Shown: piece after piece, positions 20,799 to 29,089 of the stretch
Numbering within the stretch: position 1 is the first letter of the stretch
How the letters are laid out: each line of letters opens with the position of its first letter
IMG/VR virus record: IMGVR_UViG_3300027784_000022
Location: 1-29,089 of that record
Strand: one strand, 5' to 3'
Source: a virus
Length of the DNA stretch: 29,089 nt
Notes under the pieces: model-generated
Databases searched by the model: none
Told to the model about the DNA's origin: nothing
What the model saw: the letters and a program-made list of their open reading frames with translations, nothing else
Position numbers and translations under genes: made by a program

Positions 20799-23578
20799 AT
20801 AGTGTAATCAACCCTAAAGGATATGGTGCCCCCGTAGTGGGGCTTTTTACTATAGATGGTAAGCCTATAACATTTGCGGGGTTAAATAAGGAGGCTATCG
20901 AAAGTGAGCATTATTTAACTATTGCTGAGTGTATGTTATGGGATGATTTTGAAGAGGGGATAGAACTTTCTCTAACTCTTGAGAGTGTAAACCCCAAGTT
21001 AATTGATAGTGAATATTTTGATTATGGTAATACGATTATAATCCGCTTTGGATATATGGTAGATGAGAATATGCACTTTGGTCGAATTTACCAATTAATC
21101 GTAAAAGATCATCAAGTATCTTATGATGAGACTCAATCCTTTAGTATAGACTTTGTTGATCAAGTCACCTTTCATAGCCAAGAGAAAGATCAAAGTAATG
21201 AACCTCAAGTTTTAGAAGAAGCAAGTAAGGCGATTCTTCAGATGGAGGGGGGTGAAGATATAAATATCGATGATTACCATAAAGCCGTATTGGGAGGGGA
21301 TAAAGGTGCTCTTGAGAAATTATTTAAAGAGTTGGATAAAATTCGAAACAATTTTAAAGCTCGATCAGGGGAGTATGTTTTAAAGGTTCCAGTAAAGGAA
21401 TTTGGAGCTAGATCTTATCTTTATTTTCCGACGGTTAAAGATGTTCGAGAATATTTTACTCAAGATAGCGGAAGACAACAATATGCCGGAGAAGGTCATT
21501 GGTCTTGGTTAGTTGAAGAGAGGGAGGGAGTAAGTATGAGAAATAGGTTAACAAATGAACAAATCTTTAACCTATATGCTGTTAGAAAAGATGAAAGGAG
21601 TTTTTGGTCCAAGTTAAAGGGGCCAGTTTGGCTACATTCTAAAGATGCTGTAGATTTATATGGATATGCTATCAATAGTTCAAAAGGGGAAAAACTATGG
21701 CGGAAGGAATTAGAGAAAATTGGAATTTTAGATAAATTAAAAGAAATAAGATACTTGGGTATGCCTAACCCCAGTATTTTATATGATAGTAATGGTGAAT
21801 TTGACCCTGGTCGGTTGGATGAATTCTTAGAGGAATTTATGGATTCAGAGGTACTGGAATATGTACAAGCCGATATGAATAAATCGGGTTATAACAATTT
21901 AAAAGAGTATTTAATTAAGAAGTTTCCGGATCATAATTATGTTGATAAGGCTGATGGTAATGGGCCTGTTCTAGTTAAAAAAGACACAGAGCAACAAGCT
22001 TTTATGGATTTGGTATATAAAGGCGGTTCTGGGGATTTATTAAAAATCCGATTTGATACTGATTTCCAGGAGTCTGAAGTTTCTCAATCAGAGGCAACTA
22101 TTGTGGATCCAGAAACGGGAGAAGTTACCAAACTTTCTCAAATACACAGTAATCAAACTGGTAATGAGGAATTAAATCCTACTAAACGATATGTTGATGA
22201 TGTAGTAGATGCCATTTCTAATGGGGAAATGCCTCCGGCTCTAGATACCGAATATGAGGCGATCAATAAACCTGGTTTTACTTATGGGCATGATAGACCT
22301 GCTTATCAAGACAGAGATGGTAATTTTGTACCAGCCAGAGATAGTGCAAGGCGTATAAAACGTATAGCTCCAACAACTTTTTATAGTAAACCCGGTACGG
22401 TTGAGGAAATATTAAGGGAAATTGATAGTCGAAAAGAAGATAAAAACCTTAAAAGAATTATCGCAGATGCAGAGATACTGGGTAACCCTTATGTAAATAC
22501 GGGACAAGTGTTTAATGTAAAAGGAGTAGCTCATAGGTTTACAGGTCGATATTTTGCTCTTTCTGTTCAACATAAAATTGATCCTAATTCGGGATATGTT
22601 ACTACAATTGAATTAGGGAAAATACCTAAACAAAAAGTTCATGGAATTGTTATAGAAACTGAAGATGAGACAGAGGTTAAACGGGAAACTAAACGATGGA
22701 AGTTAAGGAAATCTAGAGCAGTACTTGTGGACGAAAATCGTCAAGATGTTAGGTCAGAGCCGATCATGAGAGTGGGAAGGGATAATCACGTATTCTACTC
22801 AACAAACGCATTGGCTCCTTTTATAATGACACCGGAAGATAAGATTATCCCTAATCATCATGTAGACTTTGATTTAGATATACTAGAAGGAGCTTTTGAA
22901 GACTTTATAAAATCGGAAAACGAAAAAGATCAACAGTTAAGGGATTGGGGTATTGATGTTTCTAAACCTTTTGAAATTAAAGAAACTCCTGAAGGTTTAT
23001 TAAAGGATGCCTCATTAGATCGTATTGAAGAAGAGGAAGAGCGGGTGGATCGCTTTAGTAAATCGTTACCTTATAGAGATTCTGTTGATGAGATGACAGA
23101 ATTTTTAGAAACTCGGAATGTGGGTTACCGGGCTCTATTAATCAGGAAGCCCCAAATACCTGATTATTTATTATTAGCGGAAACTGATTTAGCGGCTAAA
23201 CCCATCCAGGGAACTATCGTAGGTTATAAGACAATCGGAACATTAAAATTATACAAAGATACTCAAGTAGTCTTTGAATGTTATACTCTAGAACCCCCGT
23301 GGAAGAATAATCAAAGGTTTGAAAGCCGCATTCCTGGAGGTCAATATGAAGTAATGCCTCGTTTTAGTTTGAATTATGGCCACCATTTTCATATCAAAAA
23401 TGTTAAGGACAGAACGATGATTTTAATCCATAGAGGTAATCGTGTGGGAAATACTGAAGGTTGTATATTGGTGGGTATGGGGTTAAATGAAAAAGAGAAT
23501 TTGGTTGATTCGGCGAAAGCTTTAAATAAACTCAATCAACATGTTGCCGGAGTAAAATTCACAATTAATATCATATAA
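20795..23578 (+). CDS. baseplate hub protein with large insertion and C-terminal DUF5675-like domain
   Basis: 927 aa. The beginning (about 1-135) has the hub pattern: GIELSLTLESVNPKLIDSEYFDYGNTIIIRFGY and the later FSIDFVDQVTF, similar to gpD/gp27-like hubs. The matching final strands GRYFALSVQHKIDPNSGYVTTIEL lie near residues 582-605. Between them is an insertion of about 400 residues that I do not recognise, with acidic, helical and unstructured parts. After a helical linker (about 610-784), residues 785-927 match DUF5675: TIGTLKLYKDTQ, CYTLEPPWKNN, RIPGGQYEVM, MILIHRGN and NTEGCILVG. H879 and C890 have the H...G-C spacing typical of YkuD-like L,D-transpeptidases, so the domain may act on the peptidoglycan. 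The catalytic role is inferred. Confidence 0.78.
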   Translation: MNSVINPKGYGAPVVGLFTIDGKPITFAGLNKEAIESEHYLTIAECMLWDDFEEGIELSLTLESVNPKLIDSEYFDYGNTIIIRFGYMVDENMHFGRIYQLIVKDHQVSYDETQSFSIDFVDQVTFHSQEKDQSNEPQVLEEASKAILQMEGGEDINIDDYHKAVLGGDKGALEKLFKELDKIRNNFKARSGEYVLKVPVKEFGARSYLYFPTVKDVREYFTQDSGRQQYAGEGHWSWLVEEREGVSMRNRLTNEQIFNLYAVRKDERSFWSKLKGPVWLHSKDAVDLYGYAINSSKGEKLWRKELEKIGILDKLKEIRYLGMPNPSILYDSNGEFDPGRLDEFLEEFMDSEVLEYVQADMNKSGYNNLKEYLIKKFPDHNYVDKADGNGPVLVKKDTEQQAFMDLVYKGGSGDLLKIRFDTDFQESEVSQSEATIVDPETGEVTKLSQIHSNQTGNEELNPTKRYVDDVVDAISNGEMPPALDTEYEAINKPGFTYGHDRPAYQDRDGNFVPARDSARRIKRIAPTTFYSKPGTVEEILREIDSRKEDKNLKRIIADAEILGNPYVNTGQVFNVKGVAHRFTGRYFALSVQHKIDPNSGYVTTIELGKIPKQKVHGIVIETEDETEVKRETKRWKLRKSRAVLVDENRQDVRSEPIMRVGRDNHVFYSTNALAPFIMTPEDKIIPNHHVDFDLDILEGAFEDFIKSENEKDQQLRDWGIDVSKPFEIKETPEGLLKDASLDRIEEEEERVDRFSKSLPYRDSVDEMTEFLETRNVGYRALLIRKPQIPDYLLLAETDLAAKPIQGTIVGYKTIGTLKLYKDTQVVFECYTLEPPWKNNQRFESRIPGGQYEVMPRFSLNYGHHFHIKNVKDRTMILIHRGNRVGNTEGCILVGMGLNEKENLVDSAKALNKLNQHVAGVKFTINII

Positions 23579-24324
23579 TGTATAGCCGTATACCTTTTAA
23601 AAATTTCCTTCAACGTTTAATGAGGGATGGTCTGGAAGCTTTTGGAAGACATTACTCTTCTTATAGGGGTTTTGTTTTATCTAATAAAGATCCTAAAAAC
23701 CTGGATAGAGTATTTGTTTATGTACCTCATATCTCAGGTTGGAAAAAACATGGACAATGGGCCTGGCCAAAAGGTAAGTCTTATACCAATAGAGAAGTCC
23801 CTAAAAATGGGGATATGGTTTGGGTAGAGTTTGAAAGCGGAGATTATCGATATCCTATCTGGTCTTTTGCCAATCAAACAGAAGCTTTGGGTCAATCAAC
23901 CCCCCATGACCCCGAGTCAAAGAATTACCATACAGAAAAAGGTCATACAGTTTTTATGGATGATCGGAATGATGTACTTGGGTTAAAGCATGTCAATGGA
24001 TCTGAGATAAAGATTTCTAAAGACAAAATTGAGATTTTTGAAAAAGAGGGAGCCACAGTCTTTTTATCTGAAGAACAGATTGCTATTCAATCTCCCGATG
24101 GGTCAAAGATATTAATGAAAGATGGAGAGATATCCTTTAATGGAGGTAGTAATCAAGGGTTAGTTAAAGTAGAGGATTTAGTAAATAAACTTAATAACCT
24201 GGAAAATGCTCTAAATAACCATATTCACCCCTCACCTGCTGGCCCCACTAGTCCCATTACTCCTGATCATCGGATTATATTAACAAAAAAAGATGATCTA
24301 GAAAATGAAGCTATCCGACATTAA
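23578..24324 (+). CDS. baseplate spike protein (OB-fold, gpV/gp5-like)
   Basis: 248 aa. Residues about 27-98 form an OB fold (YRGFVLSNKDPKNLDRVFVYVP ... VPKNGDMVWVEFESGDYRYPIW) as in gpV, gp5 and VgrG spikes. Residues about 117-190 have strand repeats ending in I or V (EIKISKDKIEIF, TVFLSEEQIAIQS, KILMKDGEISFNG), typical of a triple-stranded beta-helix. The C-terminus (LVNKLNNLENALNNHIHPSPAGP) resembles spike ends with His-x-His metal-binding motifs; H-I-H is present. It pierces the outer membrane at contraction. It follows the hub gene with a TAATG overlap. Confidence 0.82.
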   Translation: MYSRIPFKNFLQRLMRDGLEAFGRHYSSYRGFVLSNKDPKNLDRVFVYVPHISGWKKHGQWAWPKGKSYTNREVPKNGDMVWVEFESGDYRYPIWSFANQTEALGQSTPHDPESKNYHTEKGHTVFMDDRNDVLGLKHVNGSEIKISKDKIEIFEKEGATVFLSEEQIAIQSPDGSKILMKDGEISFNGGSNQGLVKVEDLVNKLNNLENALNNHIHPSPAGPTSPITPDHRIILTKKDDLENEAIRH

Positions 24325-24350
24325 AAAACAAGCCCAGCATATCTATTAAT

Positions 24351-24743
24351 ATGGACAATTTATCATCGATATTATTGGGTAAAGGCCCTGTATTTCCTAT
24401 AAAAATAGAGGACGGAACAGTGCCTATGGATAAAGGGGTAACTCTTATCCGACATTCGATTATGAATATACTATTCTTTCCGAAACGTTTTAGATTTTTT
24501 ATGGGACACTACGGAGGAAAGATTGAACACTATCTTGAACAACCGCTTGATGAAGTAACCTTAGATTTAATCCGGGAGTCTGTGATTGACTCATTAGCCA
24601 CTTTTGAAAAACGTATTCAATTAAATCAAGTAGAAGTTAAATCAGAAAATGATACGGCTCAATTGTTTCTCAGCTATACCATTATTAAAAGCAATACCCG
24701 TGATTCCTTTATAATTCCTATGTATTCACGTATAAGACATTAA
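24351..24743 (+). CDS. baseplate wedge protein, gp25-like
   Basis: 130 aa. The sequence KGPVFPIKIEDGTVPMDKGVTLIRHSIMNILFFPKRFRFF followed by the helix and the short LATFEKRIQLNQVEV end is the gp25/gpW-like baseplate fold, the conserved wedge element that starts sheath assembly. The family's E-P-R motif is E-K-R here (E85-K86-R87). Position between spike and baseplate J is usual. Its start is AT-rich with no Shine-Dalgarno sequence. Confidence 0.82.
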   Translation: MDNLSSILLGKGPVFPIKIEDGTVPMDKGVTLIRHSIMNILFFPKRFRFFMGHYGGKIEHYLEQPLDEVTLDLIRESVIDSLATFEKRIQLNQVEVKSENDTAQLFLSYTIIKSNTRDSFIIPMYSRIRH

Positions 24744-24745
24744 AA

Positions 24746-26419
24746 ATGAGTTTACAAAATAAATGGGTTGGTTATCTTGAACGGGGGTACTTTCAAATTA
24801 AACAAAGTATCCTAAATCGTGTAAGGCAACGTCATCCAGAAATTACCGATTTTAGTGAAAGTAATATTTTCGTTATTATCGTTAGTATATTTGCTGGATT
24901 AATTGAACAACTAAATTATTATATTGACCAACTAATGAGGGAATCCTTCTTGCCAACTGCAAGAAGGTTTTCTTCTGTAGTGCGATTAGTGAATTTAATT
25001 GATTATAGGATTAAGGCAGCTAACCCTGCTTCTACTGATTTAAAGATTACTTTGTTAAATGCACAAGATGAGCCTTATGATCTCCAATATGGACAAGAAG
25101 AAACTATCCCTCAAGATACATTGATAGTGATCAACGGGATGGATTTTTATACTACTCGGGATATAACTATTAACTATCCTTATAATTATTCATCTGTACC
25201 TGTAGCCCAGTTTTCAAATTACACTCAAGATATTACTCTTTCCAGTGTATCGGCTAATATGACTTTTCCTTTAGGAACGGATTATGTTCATAATAGTTTA
25301 TCGGTATTAATTAATTCTGTAGCTTGGGAAATAGTAGATACATTTGCTAGATCAGGACCGGATGATAAACATGTGATAGCTGATATTGGTTTAGATGGTC
25401 AAGCTTATATTAAATTCGGGGATGGTACAAAAGGGGCTTTACCTAATGTAGATGATCCAGCAACTTTTTCTTGGAAAAGAACTAAAGGTCCCACTGGTAA
25501 CATACCAGCTCATTCTATTGATACAAAAACCACACCTTCTTTTACTCTTGACTATGCCAGTAAAATTCATATTGAAAGCCCAGATGATTTTACAGGGGGT
25601 ACTCTTTATGAAACAATTGAGGATGTTAGGAAGAATGCTCCATTAAGTTTAAGAACCTTAAATCGAGCAGTTACATATCAAGATTATATTGATATCGCAA
25701 AGATGCACCCAGGTGTGGATAAAGCCAATATCCATTTTGATTGTGGGAAATATGTTACGGTTTATATATCCCCTAAAAACGGTGGCCTAGCTTCTCAAGC
25801 TTTATTGGATAATATCAACAATTGGTTTGATCAATATCGTATGCTTACGACCTTTGTAGATATGAAAGCTACGGGAGAAGCCATTATCCATTTAAAACTT
25901 ACGGTTGTAGGTCGACTTCATATGAAAACTGCTGATATTGAAGCCGAAGTTAAAGATGCTTTACTTAATCATTATAATTATGACAATTCAGATGTAGGTA
26001 AAGCCGTTAGGTTATCTGATATTTATGCTTTAGTGGATAATCAACCTACTGTTGATTATGTAAATATGGATAACCTATATGCAATACCTTATTTCTTTCC
26101 GGAGAATCATAATATATCACTAAATAAAACATTTACTTTAATAGGAACTAATAAGGCTCACAATTATAGATTGAGCTTTATTAGTGGAACAACCTGGTTC
26201 CTGTATAAAGATGGTTTTTATGAAGCCCAGTTAACTACAGGTAGTGAATACGATAATGGTAAATTTAAACTTACTCCTGAAGACGGAGCCTATTCTGCTG
26301 ATAGTCATTGGAGATTTACAATCTATCCGGCTAATAGGGATATTATTATTACTGATTTTTCTATACCAATAATTAAGGAAGAGAACCTAACCTTAGTTAT
26401 TAAAGAAATTGTTAACTAA
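24746..26419 (+). CDS. baseplate J-like wedge protein
   Basis: 557 aa. The N-terminal GYFQIKQSILNRVRQRHPEIT and SIFAGLIEQLNYYIDQLMRESF helices, the central FGDGTKGALPN (near residue 224) and TKGPTGNIPAHSI, and APLSLRTLNRAVTYQDYIDIA match Baseplate_J (T4 gp6 / P2 gpJ / Mu gp47 type), which forms the wedge ring around the hub. The C-terminal 100 residues (NKAHNYRLSFISGTTWFLYKDG) look like an extra beta domain. It starts two bases after the gp25 stop and overlaps the next gene (TAATG). Confidence 0.88.
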   Translation: MSLQNKWVGYLERGYFQIKQSILNRVRQRHPEITDFSESNIFVIIVSIFAGLIEQLNYYIDQLMRESFLPTARRFSSVVRLVNLIDYRIKAANPASTDLKITLLNAQDEPYDLQYGQEETIPQDTLIVINGMDFYTTRDITINYPYNYSSVPVAQFSNYTQDITLSSVSANMTFPLGTDYVHNSLSVLINSVAWEIVDTFARSGPDDKHVIADIGLDGQAYIKFGDGTKGALPNVDDPATFSWKRTKGPTGNIPAHSIDTKTTPSFTLDYASKIHIESPDDFTGGTLYETIEDVRKNAPLSLRTLNRAVTYQDYIDIAKMHPGVDKANIHFDCGKYVTVYISPKNGGLASQALLDNINNWFDQYRMLTTFVDMKATGEAIIHLKLTVVGRLHMKTADIEAEVKDALLNHYNYDNSDVGKAVRLSDIYALVDNQPTVDYVNMDNLYAIPYFFPENHNISLNKTFTLIGTNKAHNYRLSFISGTTWFLYKDGFYEAQLTTGSEYDNGKFKLTPEDGAYSADSHWRFTIYPANRDIIITDFSIPIIKEENLTLVIKEIVN

Positions 26420-27270
26420 TGGACTTTAAGAAATATATCTGGGATTTATTTCCTTATTTTTATAAGGAGCATGACACCTATAAAGACGGTGATGGTCAAG
26501 GTGTATTGGAAAGGTTTATTAAATTATGTGGAGAAGAGTTGAATGAATATATAAACCCTTACCTTGATGAGACTTCTGAGCATTATTACATGAAGAACTT
26601 GGATCCCATGGAGGCTGAGCAGAAATTCTTAAAGATTATTTCTGAGTTTCTGGGTAATCCTCCTAATCCTTTAGGTACTTCAGAATTTAGGATACTACTT
26701 AATTTTATTTTACAACTCTATCAGATTAAGGGGACAATTAAGGGTTATGAGTTATTCTTTAGCCTATTAGGATTTGATACAACAATTACTGAATTAACTC
26801 CTTCAGATCAAAGTGCTACTAACCTTTATGATACCGAGATTTTACATGATAAACAATATATTTATGATGAGGATTCACCGACTTGTAAAACTTCTCATTG
26901 TTCATATTATACGTTGGATTTAACCCCTATTGATCCCGAGTTTACTTTAACCACTGAATTAGACACAAAACTAAAACAGATAGTTAAATTTATCGAGCCC
27001 ATTAATGCTCGGTTACAGGTAGCAGTAATGGCTCCGTTGACTAATACCCAAACTAGAAGTTTTTGTATTCAACAACATTTATCACTTAAATTGGAATACC
27101 ATATACCACCTGGTGAAAGCCCCGAAGAAGGATCTTATGATGATTACTTCTTAGCAACTTGGGATTGTGATGGGGTTATGGTAGCTTTGGATTCAGAGCT
27201 ACTTACTTTTGATAATGAAGATGTAACCTTTGATATTGAAACAGTTGAATGGTCACGAGTTTATATATAA
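26419..27270 (+). CDS. baseplate protein gpI-like
   Basis: 283 aa. IWDLFPYFYKEHDTYK (7-22), then DPMEAEQKFLKIISEFLGNPPN and RILLNFILQLYQIKGTIKGYE with the usual KGT-x-x-G-Y/F pattern, match the phage tail protein I (gpI-like) family, a wedge component that links baseplate J to fibres. A Cys-containing segment (SPTCKTSHCSYYTLDL) follows, and a C-terminal region (from about 245) rich in D and E is likely to contact fibres. Gene order J, I, fibre is conserved in myoviruses. It is coupled to the upstream gene by TAATG. Confidence 0.8.
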   Translation: MDFKKYIWDLFPYFYKEHDTYKDGDGQGVLERFIKLCGEELNEYINPYLDETSEHYYMKNLDPMEAEQKFLKIISEFLGNPPNPLGTSEFRILLNFILQLYQIKGTIKGYELFFSLLGFDTTITELTPSDQSATNLYDTEILHDKQYIYDEDSPTCKTSHCSYYTLDLTPIDPEFTLTTELDTKLKQIVKFIEPINARLQVAVMAPLTNTQTRSFCIQQHLSLKLEYHIPPGESPEEGSYDDYFLATWDCDGVMVALDSELLTFDNEDVTFDIETVEWSRVYI

Positions 27271-27273
27271 AAT

Positions 27274-28692
27274 ATGGCTAGAAAAGAGATTGCTTTAGGT
27301 ATAATTGCTGGTGATGGAACCGGTACTCCTTTAAGAGTAGGCGGAGGTAAGATTAATGATAACTTTAAGGAGTTATATAGTGGAATTGTAGAGGTAAATG
27401 ATAATCCCGCAACACCTAGTGCAGGTCATATATTAATTTATCGTCATTCAGATGGTCGGATTTTAATGAAAAATTCCGATAATCAAGTTATACAGGTTGA
27501 TCGATGGAAGATAAAAGATAATCTGGGAAATGTGGCTTCTTCTCTCTTGTATTTACAATTTGGTCAACATTTTACCTTTCAAGAAGATGGTGATAACTTA
27601 ATTATTACCCTATCAGAAGCTAATCTAATTCACGAACAAAATTCTGATACTAAATTAGCTGAAGGTACTGATAATGAAATTTCTGCTGAAGAACTTAAGA
27701 GTTTACTATCAGCAGAAAAGGATTTAGAAGTTTCATTAGGAGAAATATCAGGATGGATCTTTCCCCCCGTTAATGAAATTGTAACTGACTTTCCTACAAC
27801 TGTTGATGAAGGATATAGGGTTATAAAGGATGATAATAAAATTTATACCCTTGAAGGAAGTACCTGGGTTTTAGATACAAAAACTACTGATCTATCTCAA
27901 ATTGATGGATGGCTAATCCATATTTATGATTCCCCCGAAGGCCCTAATTATAACTATGTATATGATTATACAGAAGACAATTGGTTACCTAGTTCAGATA
28001 CTCAAGTAGAAACAGGTCGCTTTCAAACCGTTTATTCAGAAAATGGTAGAATGGCCAGACCCTTTTTCGGTGATGGTCCGGGAAGTTCAATTCGGTTAAT
28101 TAACCAATCCGGAAAATATGCTTTTTATGAGGATATGTTAGATATTCCTTCTGTTGAAAACCCCGATATTGGTGTAATTGATTGTATTGCCAGAGACTCC
28201 AATAACCTAGTCTATATTTATCACCGTCTAGCGACTGGAGAAATCTTTATTCAATTTAAACATGATCAGAATTATACCTCTTGGAAAAAATTGGTATATC
28301 ATGAAGATATTGCAGATTTGCTTAACTTAGAAGAGGAGTTATTGGCAAAAACCTACCCTCCTATGGTTAAATCTAGTGCAGCAGAAGTGCTTGTTAGCAT
28401 AGATAACTCCACTCATTTAGCAGACTGCACTAGTAATCATGTGAAATTTGTACTTCCAGACCCTTCTACCTGCATAGGGCAGACTTTTAAGTTTCGCCAT
28501 ATTAAAGGGGATTCATTTACAATGACGGTGGAAAGAACAGTTGGTAATATTGTAGTGGATGAAGTAAACTCTACTCTCATAAGTAGTGAAGGTTTAGTGG
28601 GATTTTGGTTTACTTTGGAGAGTGATGGAACTGATTTTTATTTAATCTTGGATTCGGGACTAACAACAACTAATCTGGATGTAATAACATAA
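27274..28692 (+). CDS. tail fibre protein (receptor-binding candidate)
   Basis: 472 aa. The N-terminus GDGTGTPLRVGGGKINDNFKELY matches the short attachment segment of fibre and whisker proteins ('G-D-x-R...K-I-N-x-N-F-x-E-L-Y'). Then come beta-rich modules with Trp and Tyr repeats (SGWIFPPVNE, GWLIHIYDSPEGPNYNYVYDYTEDNW), a knob-like region GEIFIQFKHDQNYTSWKKLVY reminiscent of pyocin knob modules, and a C-terminal VKFVLPDPSTCIGQTFKFRH to TDFYLILDSGL, similar to fibre tip domains. It probably binds the host surface. There is no chaperone gene visible. Its stop overlaps the next start (TAATG). Confidence 0.7.
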   Translation: MARKEIALGIIAGDGTGTPLRVGGGKINDNFKELYSGIVEVNDNPATPSAGHILIYRHSDGRILMKNSDNQVIQVDRWKIKDNLGNVASSLLYLQFGQHFTFQEDGDNLIITLSEANLIHEQNSDTKLAEGTDNEISAEELKSLLSAEKDLEVSLGEISGWIFPPVNEIVTDFPTTVDEGYRVIKDDNKIYTLEGSTWVLDTKTTDLSQIDGWLIHIYDSPEGPNYNYVYDYTEDNWLPSSDTQVETGRFQTVYSENGRMARPFFGDGPGSSIRLINQSGKYAFYEDMLDIPSVENPDIGVIDCIARDSNNLVYIYHRLATGEIFIQFKHDQNYTSWKKLVYHEDIADLLNLEEELLAKTYPPMVKSSAAEVLVSIDNSTHLADCTSNHVKFVLPDPSTCIGQTFKFRHIKGDSFTMTVERTVGNIVVDEVNSTLISSEGLVGFWFTLESDGTDFYLILDSGLTTTNLDVIT

Positions 28693-29089
28693 TGGGTTAC
28701 TCTAAATTTGATTTATTACGTAATTTACGAAAAAGGTCTGATATTGTTGTTAAAACAGTGGATGACCTTTATGCGTTAAAGCTTTGGCAAAGACGGTGGG
28801 GATTAATAGTAGCTGTTTATGATGATATTCCAGATAATATTGGGTTATATGAACTAAAGTTTGGATTTTATTCAGAGTCATTAGTTGATAATGAAAACTG
28901 GGATAAATTAGAGGAGTTTCATCTTCGCTTACACTCCCTTGTATCCCCTGATGACCACGAAACCGAAGTCGAACATGCCGGTAAACTTACCGGATGGGAT
29001 TCAGATGGTAAGCCTGCTGCAAAACCTGTAAAAGAATTACAGAAACAACAACTGTTAATTGAGTCTCTTAATGATAGGTTAGAGATAAC
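28692..29089 (+). CDS. structural protein downstream of fibre, N-terminal part only
   Basis: Partial: 132 codons are visible from the ATG at 28692, which overlaps the fibre stop by one base (TAATG), before the window ends. It begins MGYSKFDLLRNLRKRSDIVV and continues VDDLYALKLWQRRWGLIVAVYDD, then FEFHLRLHSLVSPDDHE-like charged stretches (around residues 74-92) and a Lys/Gln-rich helix (KELQKQQLLIESLNDRLE) at the right edge that may begin a coiled coil. Position and the helix suggest a second fibre or fibre-associated protein. No family is recognised. Confidence 0.55.
   Translation, partial: MGYSKFDLLRNLRKRSDIVVKTVDDLYALKLWQRRWGLIVAVYDDIPDNIGLYELKFGFYSESLVDNENWDKLEEFHLRLHSLVSPDDHETEVEHAGKLTGWDSDGKPAAKPVKELQKQQLLIESLNDRLEI

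Noticed and set aside
1-29089. Possible stop-codon reassignment, suggested by the TAA inside the leftward gene near 357
   Set aside because: TAA, TAG and TGA all end well-defined genes in the window, so a normal code is the simpler reading.
1-29089. Type VI secretion or bacterial contractile injection system as an alternative to a phage
   Set aside because: The large terminase, portal, prohead protease and capsid genes in the same operon show that this is a DNA-packaging phage.

Overview
The window is the virion-assembly (late) region of a contractile-tailed double-stranded DNA phage or prophage, with part of an oppositely oriented block of small early or regulatory-type genes at the left edge. 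The DNA is AT-rich. Start codons are almost never preceded by a purine-rich Shine-Dalgarno sequence; they follow A/T-rich stretches, often reading AATTATG or similar. Together with a PKD domain in a structural protein, this points to a host in the Bacteroidota. That is an inference. All three stop codons are used as stops, so there is no sign of code reassignment. No tRNA, CRISPR array, integrase, insertion sequence or lysis cassette is visible.

Layout. Positions 1-2187 (minus strand) hold a tightly packed operon of small genes with ATGA-type overlaps: two unknowns, a one-helix membrane protein, a protein with a DnaA domain IV-like DNA-binding region, a possible DUF1599/MazG-like protein, a gene that looks interrupted by a stop, and a partial gene running off the left edge. 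A divergent spacer (2188-2259) separates this from the plus-strand late block. The late block begins with a C5-cytosine DNA methyltransferase and a hairpin, then runs in canonical order: large terminase, portal, terminator, prohead protease fused to a scaffold-like tail, decoration protein, major capsid protein, terminator, a small neck-region protein, a PKD-fused head-tail adaptor, stopper, gp10-like tail completion protein, probable tail terminator, a small charged protein, a glycosyltransferase/ATP-grasp fusion, tail sheath, tail tube, terminator, a tail assembly chaperone with a -1 frameshift, tape measure, tube-initiator-like baseplate protein, LysM protein, baseplate hub with a C-terminal DUF5675-like domain, spike, gp25-like wedge, baseplate J, gpI-like protein, tail fibre and a partial following gene.

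How the genes work together. The methyltransferase could mark DNA shortly before packaging. Terminase and portal fill a capsid built by the protease-scaffold, capsid and decoration proteins. The neck proteins join it to a sheath-and-tube tail whose length is set by the tape measure, with the two forms of the frameshifted chaperone helping. The baseplate carries a LysM protein and a hub with a probable cell-wall-active domain for envelope penetration.

Most unusual points. (1) A bifunctional enzyme (GT8-like glycosyltransferase plus TupA-like ATP-grasp ligase) is embedded, translationally coupled, in the tail operon just before the sheath gene, suggesting a virion- or host-surface-modifying activity. 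(2) There is a textbook -1 frameshift signal (T_TTT_TTC, 7-nt spacer, 13-bp stem). (3) A PKD domain is fused to a neck adaptor. (4) The hub-DUF5675 fusion has a YkuD-like His/Cys pattern. (5) Strong terminators sit so close to the next start codon that no promoter fits between them.
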